Position numbers and translations under genes: made by a program | In this document: positions 25,401 to 35,414 of the stretch, piece after piece | Numbering within the stretch: the first letter of the stretch is position 1 | Layout: every line of letters begins with the position of its first letter | Source of the DNA: UBA1731 sp964567665 | GTDB lineage: Bacteria > Verrucomicrobiota > Kiritimatiellia > RFP12 > UBA1067 | DNA: 36,689 bases | Assembly: GCA_964567665.1 (NCBI GenBank) | Contig: CAZMNN010000024.1 | Location: forward strand, 1-36,689 | Direction of reading: 5' to 3' | Notes under the pieces: generated by a model | The model's database searches: none | The model's input: only the letters and a program-made list of their open reading frames with translations | Told to the model about the DNA's origin: nothing

Positions 25401-28400
25401 GGTCTACCGCCCACTTCGGAATGCCGTCCTCATTGATGCCTCCGCGTGTCATCGCCCACGCATCCATCGCACCTTCTCCGTCCCAGAAGTCCACTCCGCG
25501 GCGGGCGAACGCACGGCCGAGCGGAATCAGGTCGCTCGTTCCGACGAAATCGCTGCGCATCTGGAATTCATAGCGCTTGGCGAGCACATCGCCGGACACA
25601 TCCGAAACCATGACCTGCAGGTATGGCGACTCGACCAGCCGTGAGTAGTGGTTGAACCTGTCACGGTTGTAGATGTAGTACGGATAGGGGTTCGCCGTAT
25701 TCGGGAACTCGTACGTGTCAACAGCTGAGAGACCAGACAGTGACAGATACTTAGCACCGATGACACCGGCAGCATGTCTGCTCCAATACTGCGAGTCGGC
25801 GCAGGATGCATCCATGAACGGAAGATGCGAAACGGTGTTGCCGATCCACGGGACAACCGTATAGTTGCCGTACACCTTGCTGTGCACTCCTGCAGCGGCC
25901 CACCAGCCGACACGGAGAGACCTGTCGAGCGATCTGCCGTTCGGGCGGCGCACATTGTCAAGGACGCCAGCCTGGAATCCGGGCGGCGTTGTGATGACAT
26001 CCGCCTCGGTGACTCCGCCAGGGAGGGTGACGAAGTTGTAGTGCAACAACAGCTCAGCAGGCATCATCTCAGCGCCATCGCTGCCGTTGCGCGTAGCACC
26101 GCGCAGCCATGCGAGGTACGCGCTCTCGCGCAGTGCCGCCACCTCGGCGAATGTGTAGCGCTTGGTGTGGTCTTCGTTCAACTGGGCAACGGTGCGAGCG
26201 CCGTCCCAGACGCGGATTTCATCGACCCAGCCCTTGAAGTAGGAAGTGAAGTCGCTCCACGTCGTATTTGCGTTCAGCGACAGGGCATTGCCGTTCAGCG
26301 ACTTTGCGCCGATTACGAATGCACACGGCAGCGAACGGTAGCCGATGAACGGCGTCACGCCGGTGCCACCTTCCTGAAGCACACCGTCCACGCCGTTAGC
26401 CGGCATCAATCCTGCACCGGAGACGGACGCAACCGGCGACATGGAGCCATTCACGTAAAGAGCCGCAGTCCTGCCGTTGTATGTGAACGCTATATGCGTC
26501 CATTTGTCAACATCCAGGACGCCACCCGTTGCGCGGACAGCATGGGCGTTCGCAGTGGTACCTTCATATTCACCGTAGACGCATCCGTTCGCATCAACGC
26601 CAATACGGAAGTTTGCACGGACTGTGGAGGTGCTGTTGGAGAGCGTCGATGCACCATAGTTGCACACGCGCTCAAGAATCACCGACTCCGCAAGCGCACC
26701 ATCGGGCTTCACCCAGCATTCGACCGTGAACTGCTTGAGCAGATCCGGATCGGTCGCAACCGCACGACGGAACTCACCGCCACGCGTGACGGCGGCAGAT
26801 CCGTCCGTTCCGTCAAATCCGGAGAGATAGAGGGCCTGACGGCGATTGGGATCGGAGAAGTTGAGGGGATCGGATACCGCCTCAACACCACGCATCAGCT
26901 CTGTTGCGTCTGTCTTGAAGTCATGATCGGTATCAAAGCCTTCATTCTCCTCGAACGCAAACATCCAATTGCTGTTTGCTCCGCCCATGCCGTAGGCGGC
27001 AAGGCGCAGATTCCAGCGCATATCATTCCACGGGAAGCCGTAGAGATCCGGGTAGGTGCTGAGCGGATCGTAGCCCTCAACCTCAGTGATGTACGGATCA
27101 GGGCTGTAGTACTGGGACGTGAAGCTCGCCTTGTCGAGCGACGTCGAATCGGTCATCCACAACGGTGTCGGATCGGTGTGAGTGTACTGCGGCGACGTAA
27201 TGTTCACCTTGAGCGACTCCTCGTCGTTGCGCAGACCGTCACCATCGGCATCACATTCCATGGTGCCGATCATCCACGGATAGCGGATTGCATCGAACGC
27301 GGGCTGCACAAGATCGGTCGGCCAACCAGTCCAGCTGTTGAACCATGATGTCACCTCGCCATTGTGAATCGTGGCGATGACATCGTAGCGGAGGTTCGGC
27401 CAGTTGTATTCGCCCGTGCCGAGCGGATATGCCGCAGAGCCAAGCAGGGGGTTGAGACCATGGAAGATCTCGTAGTAGTCATCCATGCCGTCATCATCGG
27501 AATCCCAACGGCGCGGATCCGTGGAGGCATACTGCATCGCACCGTTCATATAGTACTTGACTATCTTGGTCGGCGTAATCGCAACCGGCGGAAGCATCAC
27601 ACGGTAGCCGGCGCCCTCGAACTTCTCGTAGTTCTTGCAAGAACCCTTGCCGCCGAACGCGATGGGATCCCATTCGTGGGGCGGACGGGTGAAGTAGCCA
27701 AGTTCAGCGAACTTCCAGGAAGGAAGCCCCGTAAAGCCATTCTCAAGGCAACGCTTGTGGAACGCCTCGCCATCCCATGCGCAGAACGGCAGGAACTTCA
27801 CGAATTCCTTTGTCGTGGGATTTACACCCATCAGAGGCGTATACGGATCGTCATAGCGGAGATGGCGCAGGGACTGCACCAGATACTCCTGGCAGTTGAC
27901 GAGACCGTCATGGTCGAAGTCAAGGCAGGCGTCGCCCTTCCACGTGCCATCCATGCCGCCACGGATTTCGCTTCCCGTCTCGGCGACGGCAGCCTGCTTG
28001 CCGTCCGCCATCGTGAGCGTCGCAAGGTCGCCCGCACTGTATTTGGCATTATTCAGAGGCGTACCATCCTTGAACACGACACCGGCGAACTGCATTTCCC
28101 ACGCATCAGGCAGGAGGTCGCCATCTGTATCGACAGTGCACGGATTGAGACCGCCGCCGCGGAAGCAGGTCGTCTTGCCGTCCTTTGCGTATTCCTCTGC
28201 GTTCTCCTCCATGCCGTAGATGAACGAGAATGCAGTGCCATCGTATTCGTTGCGTCCCACATAGAACGTGGCATTCCAGGATAGCGCACCTTCAGCATCG
28301 TCCATCACCCCGTCGCCATCGGTATCCATGTCGTACGGATTCGTCGGGAAGAACTTGTTCCACCAGCCGGTCAACTTGCCGGGATGGTTCTTCGTTATCG

Positions 28401-31400
28401 TCTCGACCTCGGGATATATGAGTTTGCCGGAAAGGTCGAAGCGGTTTGTGTAGGCGTTGCAGGAATCCACACCTGCGTACTCGGCGAGCAGCGTAAGCTT
28501 GTCGCCGTCATCTGCCCAGCCACTGCTCATCTTCGCATCTTCGTAATTGTTCGGATCCGAATTGACGTAGAGTTCCCATCCGTCCGGGATGCCGTCATAG
28601 TCAGTATCCGCACCATGGACGTCCTTCTCGGCCTCAAGATATGTCCAGTAGGCGACAACCGACTTGTTTGTCGAGTTGTCGAACGGCGAGACCTCGTTTC
28701 TGGACGCATACTGCTCACGCACGAACGAAACCGGAAGGTTCGGATACGTCGTTGCGATCGAGAGATACGCAACCGAGACGGGCATGGCGAACATATCATC
28801 CTGCACAAGATACACATCGCCGCCATGGAGCAGGGACTCTGTCGCAGACCTGACTCCGTCCGCATCGATCTTGCGGAGCTGCTGGCGGTACTGCATCACG
28901 AGATATTCGTCACGTGACGTATACGGAACTGTGTTGACGGCGAGACCGGCATCGCCAACGCTGCCGCTGACGCTCTCCTCAACGCCGGATTCGCCAACCG
29001 CCGTCGGCTGCCAACGGACATCCACGTAGCCGTTGTCGTTGATGTTCCACGCAACACGCGGGTCGAAGCCGTACTGACAGAACACCTGATTGTGGATGAG
29101 CGTGACCTTGTGGCCTTTTTCGACCTTCACGATCGGATAGCGGGTAAGTCCCTTGTTCTCATCCTCGACGACCGGCGCAAGCGCATAATGCTCCGCATTT
29201 GTTCCGCACGGCACATAGGTGACGCCATCGCCGCCGTAGTTGAAGAGCGGAAGAGCCATCTTCACAGACTCACTTTCAAGCGTCTTGGGATTGCGCCACG
29301 TGAAGCCGCCGATTCCACCCGTCATGCCGGTCTCGAACTTGCTCACATTCACCATGCTCATGTTCACCGGCGCATTGGCCACAAACTTGATCAGTGTACC
29401 GGCAGCGAACACCCTGGGTTCACCAAGATACTGCGTGACCTCGGCGGCATTCGTCGGATTCGTGTGCTCGTAGGTGGCAAATCCGGGGGTGTCGGTCGCA
29501 AGCTGGAAGACGCCCAGCGCCGCGTTAGCCACAACCGCAGGCTTCACCGCAAACCATATCGGCTCGGTCTTCGCTCCGACAACCATGTCAGCCCTGTAGT
29601 AGTGGGCGACAAGAGCAACTGTCTCTTCCGCATCCGACACGCTATCCACCAGCGTTCCTGCCGGCAGTGTTACCGTGGCCATGCTTGCGAGATACGGCAC
29701 ATCACCCTCTGTGACTGTTGTGAAGCACACGGCATCAGCTGTCAGTGCCATGCCATCACTCTCGGCAGGTGCAACAGCGAAATAAATCTCATGAACGATG
29801 CCGTCACCGGGCATCTCCGTCTTGACTACGACCTTATACACATTGGTGACCGTCGCTATCGGCTCAACGTTGAAGGACGGAGACGACTTCGTGGGCAGAC
29901 CGAACATTTCGCCGTTCGCAAAGGTGAACACAGTGAACGTATCCTCTGCATAGTCGCAACGTGCCATGAAATCGCAATCGGGATTGCCGCTTCCGTCGGA
30001 TGCGCTGAGCGGGTCAAGTCCGTTCAGAACCTCCCAGAGATCGCTCATGCCGTCGCCATCGGAATCCCAATCTATCGGATTAGTGCCAAGCACGTATTCC
30101 TCAAGGTCGGTAAGTCCGTCATTGTCGAAGTCGCGACCGATCGACGCCCTGACGAGCGGGTCAAACGCTTCGGCAATCTCCTCCGGCGAAATGCGCGTTC
30201 CCGTTGCCGGAGCGGCAAGGGAGAACCTGCGCCCTTCAAGGCGTCCCCACACGCCGTTCGTGACAGCGCCGACCTTGGCATAATACCAGAAGTAGTATTC
30301 CCAGCCATCGTCAAAACCGTCGTCGTCCGTATCGGCCTTTGCTGGATTGAGACGGCGACCGGCTCCCTCGGCGCCTTCCTGCCACGCTTCGGGCGTCCAC
30401 TTCACGGATGCAGCCCAGTTCGTCGCTGCCGCGTAGTCATCCGCCTCTACGCCTGTGATTGCGTTCCCGGCCGCTGCGTAGTCCGCAAGCAGCGCAAACC
30501 TCTCGGCCTCGCTGAGATCGTACTCGGAGACGCCAGGCTCGTTGAGACCCTGATGCATTCCGCGAATCTCGTAGAGGGCATCGAATGCGGCTCCCGCACT
30601 CCAGTCGGTGATCATCGGCTTCAGCGGATTCGAAGAACCCGCCGCCGCCGGGAAGAAATCGTTGTCGCCGTTGTAGCCGGCAATGTCGACAAGGTCGACA
30701 TCGGAGCCAGTCTCTCCGCCTTCACCACTATCACCGGAGACAGAGCCGCCGCTGACGATTTCGCAAAGACGCTTGCTCTCGCCTGAATCGCTTGTCCAGG
30801 TGCGGATTGCGAACACATCCGGAATGCCGTCACCGTTGATGTCGCCCATGTTGTCAGCGACATACTTCTCACGGGAGAAGATGGCCAGCGCCATCGAGTC
30901 GGGATATGTATAGCTCGTCTCCACAGTCGGAAGGGTGAGCGTGGTGTCGCTTGTCTTGCCAGGGGCGGGAGAGCCAGACGTCCAAGACGCTTCAGTTGAG
31001 GAGCCGGTGCTGGAATCGGAACCGCCCTTGCCAGGTTCAAGTTTGAACCAGCGGTAGAAGAAGCTGTCGTACACGCTTGCGTTCGTGTAGTGCGGCTCGT
31101 CCGTTCCGTTGCCGGACTGGTTCGGCGCAGAGGACTTTCCTACGGATGTTGAGTTGTCGGTCTCGCCCGCTGCGTATCCCTCGCCGTAGATCGCTGCCGA
31201 ACGTGTACTGATGTTGTACGTCCATGAATGGCGGAACGAGCTGATGGAACCGAAGTTGCCATCCGCCCAAACCCGACCGACGCCGCGACCGGGCTGGTCG
31301 AGATACTTCGCGATTGCGTCGCTGTCCACAGCCGCCCTCGACGGACCGTACGGGTAGAGGAAGACGTTCTTCGACGGCTCGACATAGAACCAGACAACCT

Positions 31401-34400
31401 TGCTGTTGCCGGTATCGCCATCCTTGTCAGTCGCCGTAATCTTGAGCTTGTTGATTCCGGGCTTCTCGAACCAGACGCTGAAGACGCCGGAGCTTTCGTT
31501 CGTGACGGTGCCGATCTCATAGCCGCCGATGACGGAGCATGTTACGATGAGGTTGGAGGTTCCATGCTCGGAGTAGACAAGATCGCCTAACACGTCGCTG
31601 ACAGACCAACGGAAGTTGAAACGCTCATTCGGCGCGAACGTGACGCCCAGCATGGCGTTCGTCTCGCTGTCCTGTCCTTCGAAGTCCGGATCGACCGTCA
31701 CGACCGGTGCAGAGTTCTGGAGACGGAAGTAGCTGACCGCAGGCGTGTAAAGCTCATTCCACGGTGTTCCGCTCGGACTTGCCGCCTCGGACGTGACGGC
31801 TGCGGTCAAGCGGTAGCGCTGCGGTTTTCTGACGAGGCCGCGCCCCATCCAGGTGCCGTCAAATTCCGTGAAATCAAAGCGATTGGAATAGCTCGATGCC
31901 GTGAAGGAGAAGGTCGTACGTGAAATTCCCGGCGCAACATCGGTGTCGGCAGCGATCACGTTGCCATCGCCATCGACCGCTTCAATCGTGACTTCAACAG
32001 GGATTCCGCCAAAGCCGGAGATGCCCGGCTTCGCGTTGAGAGCAACGGTGAAGCCCATATCCTCACCGGCGAGAATGTCCTTTTCGGTGAATATCGGCGT
32101 ACCGTCGGTATCGGTGGTGAACGTACCGAACGGATTTGTCTCCACGTACGGATTCTCGTCTATCTGCAGCTCGAACACATAGGCATTGCCCCAATCGTTG
32201 CCTGGGTTGAGCGCGTCGCCTTCAGGATATGCGGGGACGACTGCACCGCCGGTATCCAACCCCTTCATCGGGTCGTATTTCCAGACGCCACCCTCGTTGT
32301 AGAAGTATTCGGGCTTCACCTTGCGCATATCCTTATCCTGCGCACGGACGGAGAACTTGTACAGACCGCAGTGGTCGGACGTCAGCTGGTCTGTTCCGAA
32401 CACATCCGTCATGTTCAGCGAACTGTCAAGACCAACAGTGTAGAACACGACATTGGGAATCGTCGGATAGGAACCAGTGTTCGTATCCTTGAGATACACC
32501 TCCCACGAATAGACAATCTGATCTGCATCAGCGCCGTTCTTGTCAAGATCCACATCGGCAAGCTGGCTCACGCGGAACGTACGCATCGGATCGCTGACGC
32601 TCATCACAATGGTCGATGTCGTAAGCTTGTCCAAGGTTGTAGCGTTGTTCTTCGCGAGAACCTGCGTGATCACAGGGGTGTTGTTTGTGACGTCAACGAT
32701 GAGCTGACCTTCCGTAAACTCCATGACACGTGCCGCAGGATCCCACACGGAGGTTGCGCAGAGGCGTATGTTGTACACGAAGTGGTCGGAGTGGTTGTCG
32801 AAGAACTTAAGACCGTTGCCGCTGATGAGCGTATCGGAGATGGCCGTCAATTCACCCGTACCGAACGCAACGCCCTGTCCGGCGGAGCCGCGCACGGCCT
32901 CGTCCACGGTGTTTGTGGTGAAGAACGGAGCATAGGAGAGGTTTCTGGCCGCATCGTTCGCCGGTTCGAGGTAGGCGTACAGCGATGTTGCCGACGGAAT
33001 TTCGGAAAGCGCAAACGTGACAGGATTCACCGATCCTTCACCGACACGCACTTCCCCGATTGTTGCGACGACATTCTTCGGCGGCTTCACCAGCACGTAG
33101 AGGCGCGTCGCGGGTTTCGACTCAAGGCCTTCCGCATTCATGACCGAAAGCGTCGTGAGCATATTCCTGTCAGAGGCAGGGATCGGGAAAGTGACAGGGA
33201 CGTGCAGGCATCCATCATCATCCGGCACAAGCCAATTGCCGTCGGCATCCTTCGTTACGCCGCCGGGAACAAGCGAGGAACCTTCGCAGGACAGATTTAC
33301 CGTGTAGTGGCTATCGCCGGTGAGACCGAGCATGTTGCGGTAGGAGTCGCTCACCTTGATCTTGAGTATGGACTGGACGCCGCCGCGCACGACGATGGGA
33401 GAATCCGTCTCGGACGAATCGATGTCCTTCGGCAGGAAATCGTTTATCTCCTCGACGACAGGGGCCATGCCCTTGACGGTGAGTTTGATCGACTTTACGT
33501 TGCTGAAATACGCGGCTGCGGTGGGATCGGCTATCTCAGGCGTGATCACTATCTCGTCGCCGTTCTTCGACTTCGCGCCAAGCACAAAGAGAGCCCTCGG
33601 AGTTGCAGGCATTCCGGTGAAGTCGGTGGAGTTGTTCCTGCCGGCCGGAATGGTGACGGAGGACGGAAGCGTTGTGGCCTGGTAACCGTACTCCTGATCG
33701 TCGGAGATCGCTATGAGTTCCGACGGAGAAACCTCTTCGCCGTTCAGCGTGTACTTGAGGTTGACGGTCACATCGGTCGCATACGTCTGCGAGAAGTACA
33801 CATTGAAGGATTTTGGCGTCGTGTAGTCCGCAGTGGCGTTGAGCGTCTGGTTGGCGTCCACACCGCCGACCTGTACGGACACCGTCGGAGGAAGCGGAGC
33901 AAGGCACGATATCGTACGCTTCACGAAGTTGGTGACAGGCCTTCCGCTCGCACTTGCGATGAGGTTTGTGGTTGAAGAGAGGTAGATGTCCGTGGAGGTG
34001 CCGTCCTTCACGCCGCGCACCTGGAACTTGAGGCTGTCGGGAGTGCCGTCGATTGTGAGCTTCTGGACGAGATTCGATCCGATGACGTACTGGGCGCCGG
34101 GAAGCACGACAGAGTTGGTGTTTTCCGTCCAGAGATAGACGGCACCCTGATAGTCGGCGGCGACTTCGCCGGGAATCTTCAGCGACGGAACGCTCGGCAG
34201 GGTGCTCGTGCCGCCTTCGTTGACGGCGCGCCAGATTCCGGCCGCGCTGTCGTACATCTCGCTGTCGTCAAAGTCGATTGTCATCACGAAGAGACCGGCG
34301 TTGAACAGCGTATGGTCGATCGTCCTGCTGCCCGTGCCGGCGGCACTCGAAGGCATTGCATCGGTGAACGTCCCGTATTCGCCGTACCTGAAGCAGCATA

Positions 34401-35034
34401 CGTTGGTCGAAATCAAATCAAACCCCGTTCCAGTGCTTACGTATGAATAGGACTTGAGGCTCCAAGGTGAAGTTGTGCCCAATCCGCTTCCGAGATAGTA
34501 CTGCGTATTGCCGTAGTCTGCATCGTCCTGGGAGAACTCCTTGCCGCTGCTGTTGGCGAGCAGCATCGGGAGTGCGATGTCACCCGGCTGAACCTTGTAC
34601 TCACAGACGAGATCCGTAAACCACGGTGCGCCGTCCGGCTCGCCGTTGTAGATGATGTCGGCGTACGCAAGGCGTCCACTCACCATCACGCCCACACGCG
34701 GCGGCGTGGTCGCCCATGCCATCGCTGCGGCTGTCGGATCGACATCCTCGTTGAAGTGCTTGAAATGCCACGGATTCCTGAGGTAGCTATCCGTATCCAT
34801 GAGGTAGCTTGTCCTGATGGACGCACTGTTGTGGTTTTCAAGACGAATCCTGAAGTACACGGACTCTCCGATGTTCTTCGCGGCATCCATCGTACCGGCG
34901 GCCGTCACGTTGCCGTACGCATCGCACGGATCGATGGATCTTATGGCGCCTACGCTATCGATGCTATCGGCCACGACCGTACCGCCAACGAACATCATCG
35001 CCGCTGCGATGAACTTGAGTGCGTTCTTTTTCAT
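22414..35034 (-). CDS. Giant secreted multidomain protein with Ca-binding DxDxDG repeats and a LamG domain
   Basis: About 4206 residues with a signal peptide (MKKNALKFIAAAMMFVGGTVVADS). Residues about 30-1400 are beta-rich, probably Ig/PKD-like modules (for example the strand set ending NSKVVWFYVEPSKN near 1215). An FG-GAP-like loop (GDINGDGIPDVFAIRT) is near 1400, after a Ser/Gly/Thr-rich stretch. From about 1565 to 2715 there are at least nine EF-hand/thrombospondin-3-like loops (DTDDDGFDDGWEYYF, DWDSDGDGMSDLWE, DTDYDGIPDGWEL, DTDGDGVMDDAE, DSDDDGMDDYYE). A LamG/concanavalin-like domain (FTVECWVKPDG, WTHIAFTYNGRTAALYVNG) follows at about 2740-2960. More loops lie at about 3240, 3264, 3344 and 4020, then a beta module ending KGFFKVEIVQ. 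No sortase, PEP-CTERM or transmembrane anchor is seen. ATG 35034 has AAAGG eight bases upstream and a cleaner signal peptide than ATG 35052, which overlaps the lipoprotein stop. Its function is unknown; adhesion, matrix or glycan binding is likely. Confidence 0.85.
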   Translation of the reverse strand: MKKNALKFIAAAMMFVGGTVVADSIDSVGAIRSIDPCDAYGNVTAAGTMDAAKNIGESVYFRIRLENHNSASIRTSYLMDTDSYLRNPWHFKHFNEDVDPTAAAMAWATTPPRVGVMVSGRLAYADIIYNGEPDGAPWFTDLVCEYKVQPGDIALPMLLANSSGKEFSQDDADYGNTQYYLGSGLGTTSPWSLKSYSYVSTGTGFDLISTNVCCFRYGEYGTFTDAMPSSAAGTGSRTIDHTLFNAGLFVMTIDFDDSEMYDSAAGIWRAVNEGGTSTLPSVPSLKIPGEVAADYQGAVYLWTENTNSVVLPGAQYVIGSNLVQKLTIDGTPDSLKFQVRGVKDGTSTDIYLSSTTNLIASASGRPVTNFVKRTISCLAPLPPTVSVQVGGVDANQTLNATADYTTPKSFNVYFSQTYATDVTVNLKYTLNGEEVSPSELIAISDDQEYGYQATTLPSSVTIPAGRNNSTDFTGMPATPRALFVLGAKSKNGDEIVITPEIADPTAAAYFSNVKSIKLTVKGMAPVVEEINDFLPKDIDSSETDSPIVVRGGVQSILKIKVSDSYRNMLGLTGDSHYTVNLSCEGSSLVPGGVTKDADGNWLVPDDDGCLHVPVTFPIPASDRNMLTTLSVMNAEGLESKPATRLYVLVKPPKNVVATIGEVRVGEGSVNPVTFALSEIPSATSLYAYLEPANDAARNLSYAPFFTTNTVDEAVRGSAGQGVAFGTGELTAISDTLISGNGLKFFDNHSDHFVYNIRLCATSVWDPAARVMEFTEGQLIVDVTNNTPVITQVLAKNNATTLDKLTTSTIVMSVSDPMRTFRVSQLADVDLDKNGADADQIVYSWEVYLKDTNTGSYPTIPNVVFYTVGLDSSLNMTDVFGTDQLTSDHCGLYKFSVRAQDKDMRKVKPEYFYNEGGVWKYDPMKGLDTGGAVVPAYPEGDALNPGNDWGNAYVFELQIDENPYVETNPFGTFTTDTDGTPIFTEKDILAGEDMGFTVALNAKPGISGFGGIPVEVTIEAVDGDGNVIAADTDVAPGISRTTFSFTASSYSNRFDFTEFDGTWMGRGLVRKPQRYRLTAAVTSEAASPSGTPWNELYTPAVSYFRLQNSAPVVTVDPDFEGQDSETNAMLGVTFAPNERFNFRWSVSDVLGDLVYSEHGTSNLIVTCSVIGGYEIGTVTNESSGVFSVWFEKPGINKLKITATDKDGDTGNSKVVWFYVEPSKNVFLYPYGPSRAAVDSDAIAKYLDQPGRGVGRVWADGNFGSISSFRHSWTYNISTRSAAIYGEGYAAGETDNSTSVGKSSAPNQSGNGTDEPHYTNASVYDSFFYRWFKLEPGKGGSDSSTGSSTEASWTSGSPAPGKTSDTTLTLPTVETSYTYPDSMALAIFSREKYVADNMGDINGDGIPDVFAIRTWTSDSGESKRLCEIVSGGSVSGDSGEGGETGSDVDLVDIAGYNGDNDFFPAAAGSSNPLKPMITDWSAGAAFDALYEIRGMHQGLNEPGVSEYDLSEAERFALLADYAAAGNAITGVEADDYAAATNWAASVKWTPEAWQEGAEGAGRRLNPAKADTDDDGFDDGWEYYFWYYAKVGAVTNGVWGRLEGRRFSLAAPATGTRISPEEIAEAFDPLVRASIGRDFDNDGLTDLEEYVLGTNPIDWDSDGDGMSDLWEVLNGLDPLSASDGSGNPDCDFMARCDYAEDTFTVFTFANGEMFGLPTKSSPSFNVEPIATVTNVYKVVVKTEMPGDGIVHEIYFAVAPAESDGMALTADAVCFTTVTEGDVPYLASMATVTLPAGTLVDSVSDAEETVALVAHYYRADMVVGAKTEPIWFAVKPAVVANAALGVFQLATDTPGFATYEHTNPTNAAEVTQYLGEPRVFAAGTLIKFVANAPVNMSMVNVSKFETGMTGGIGGFTWRNPKTLESESVKMALPLFNYGGDGVTYVPCGTNAEHYALAPVVEDENKGLTRYPIVKVEKGHKVTLIHNQVFCQYGFDPRVAWNINDNGYVDVRWQPTAVGESGVEESVSGSVGDAGLAVNTVPYTSRDEYLVMQYRQQLRKIDADGVRSATESLLHGGDVYLVQDDMFAMPVSVAYLSIATTYPNLPVSFVREQYASRNEVSPFDNSTNKSVVAYWTYLEAEKDVHGADTDYDGIPDGWELYVNSDPNNYEDAKMSSGWADDGDKLTLLAEYAGVDSCNAYTNRFDLSGKLIYPEVETITKNHPGKLTGWWNKFFPTNPYDMDTDGDGVMDDAEGALSWNATFYVGRNEYDGTAFSFIYGMEENAEEYAKDGKTTCFRGGGLNPCTVDTDGDLLPDAWEMQFAGVVFKDGTPLNNAKYSAGDLATLTMADGKQAAVAETGSEIRGGMDGTWKGDACLDFDHDGLVNCQEYLVQSLRHLRYDDPYTPLMGVNPTTKEFVKFLPFCAWDGEAFHKRCLENGFTGLPSWKFAELGYFTRPPHEWDPIAFGGKGSCKNYEKFEGAGYRVMLPPVAITPTKIVKYYMNGAMQYASTDPRRWDSDDDGMDDYYEIFHGLNPLLGSAAYPLGTGEYNWPNLRYDVIATIHNGEVTSWFNSWTGWPTDLVQPAFDAIRYPWMIGTMECDADGDGLRNDEESLKVNITSPQYTHTDPTPLWMTDSTSLDKASFTSQYYSPDPYITEVEGYDPLSTYPDLYGFPWNDMRWNLRLAAYGMGGANSNWMFAFEENEGFDTDHDFKTDATELMRGVEAVSDPLNFSDPNRRQALYLSGFDGTDGSAAVTRGGEFRRAVATDPDLLKQFTVECWVKPDGALAESVILERVCNYGASTLSNSTSTVRANFRIGVDANGCVYGEYEGTTANAHAVRATGGVLDVDKWTHIAFTYNGRTAALYVNGSMSPVASVSGAGLMPANGVDGVLQEGGTGVTPFIGYRSLPCAFVIGAKSLNGNALSLNANTTWSDFTSYFKGWVDEIRVWDGARTVAQLNEDHTKRYTFAEVAALRESAYLAWLRGATRNGSDGAEMMPAELLLHYNFVTLPGGVTEADVITTPPGFQAGVLDNVRRPNGRSLDRSLRVGWWAAAGVHSKVYGNYTVVPWIGNTVSHLPFMDASCADSQYWSRHAAGVIGAKYLSLSGLSAVDTYEFPNTANPYPYYIYNRDRFNHYSRLVESPYLQVMVSDVSGDVLAKRYEFQMRSDFVGTSDLIPLGRAFARRGVDFWDGEGAMDAWAMTRGGINEDGIPKWAVDLGYTTVEAYLRALAAGLLPDGSTNALFAAIADVNSDGVKDWWQNMYGLDGSTLDDKDRDGLADYAEYLASEVFGFASVDPTKAMTDGKEYDYFRKVGKLYLGELLSDHDFMEDWWENMYGNEYVSSAVYDPYGDPDLDGWSNYAECRAGTMPDRSATLVVGGEPLREYPVPTISVRLACENASSITKPIIVQSYTDSDLVSVDATWKIPGTAEGLSQERLIGMNPGEGQLAVNLGPGSVVPGTVNVKFRSATEVSVAEDGSALYLNPANTTWHDGLTESAVSGDSGSADIVKVSEPVGTISYLTGDLSIDLSKLSGYVYYSSDGTYSFYRPAVSNAYNYIDLSKSYIKITWDSVRLADDSAWNFTLSLADSGHVREGRNTFVAFVDLDENGVWSEGEPMGVVNDVNVGWSGASLDIALTEETPVCPRPRLAFASSDTSDEGTTNTSSMVYVYRYMPDAYNQVTVVTNRMILSKEISNRSHLHEGDFLADGNLDIDWVNFRKEVTEKYNITATTPLTSMTYRVYSQPINIANEIATATGVPYIQFTRTFGRTQAKASPVAPESLAAVFYGNRPTFRWTIGGELPETFTAFAIRVTDGDSKVVWNSGKLHLPPHDANGVFEWTPPLYVGDQTSLGKVFGNQANYAWQVSVYNSKFQSDNWSEARSFRMNVYGTDEVNVAGKYAISAAVKYYGPGVIDGSVANTAGTLRVEAFTTPDFTGDPAGRTFVTNLVSVTNVGDTVNATIIGLDAGTYYIRAYIDSDGDFERSDWESWGYYCARAGGEDGTSAIFAPLSVTVGAGTKPQTVKVYVEDTDVDQDCLPDIYEYDTAGTNKKDFLLKKGPMENEHNGYISVNPNLQSAIDDLINGGASIGLFSTSGFGISRPLAALMANVESVDPEIDGTTLTVTSLQLVDGNVALTLSADAVDPLAGSTVFVSDGKVKATLVVRYAATLGGEWREIREPIEFEVEDASAGAVFTKALSDLGLDASKGFFKVEIVQ

Positions 35035-35048
35035 GTATGCAACCTTTT

Positions 35049-35414
35049 TCATTTGCTCAAATTACCTTTCTTGGCGGACTGCTCCTTGAGAATCCGCGCC
35101 CGTACCGTCATGAGGGCTTCCTTGTGTATGCCCGCCGCTTCAGCCTCGCATCTTGCAAGCTGATTCGTCAAATCGACATATTCCGCGCTCTTCCCGGCAT
35201 TCTCGCCGAGCGCAGCAATCTTCGCCTTGATGGCGGCAATCCTGCCGGCCACCGCCTTCTTTTCGCCGTGCAGCGTAACGAGCGCATTCGTGTAGGCGGC
35301 ATCCTTCATCCTCTCCGGAACGCCATCAGACTGCGGCTTCTCCTTCGAGCAGCCGCAGCCGGAAATCAGGCTGCACATCGCGCTGAACACAGCTATCGCA
35401 ACAATGGATCTCAT
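35049..35414 (-). CDS. Small lipoprotein with coiled coil
   Basis: This 121-residue protein has a lipoprotein signal: hydrophobic IVAIAVFSAMCSLISG, then the lipobox LISGC with the acylated cysteine at about residue 20, followed by a second cysteine (GCGCSKEK). Residues about 40-115 are charged and helical (EKKAVAGRIAAIKAKIAALG, VDLTNQLARCEAEAAGIHKE), probably a coiled coil. I do not recognise the family. The start ATG overlaps the previous stop (ATGA) and its own stop overlaps the alternative ATG of the giant gene. It may be a membrane-attached partner of the secreted proteins on either side. Confidence 0.75.
   Translation of the reverse strand: MRSIVAIAVFSAMCSLISGCGCSKEKPQSDGVPERMKDAAYTNALVTLHGEKKAVAGRIAAIKAKIAALGENAGKSAEYVDLTNQLARCEAEAAGIHKEALMTVRARILKEQSAKKGNLSK

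Noticed and set aside
29092..30786. Plus-strand open frame of 564 codons (and similar long ones at 25774-27348, 32371-33975, 863-2071, 2952-3995, 13253-14434, 14427-15992)
   Set aside because: They are antisense to proteins with recognisable domains. Their translations are rich in Arg, His and Cys, with no family motif, as expected for shadows in a GC-rich genome.
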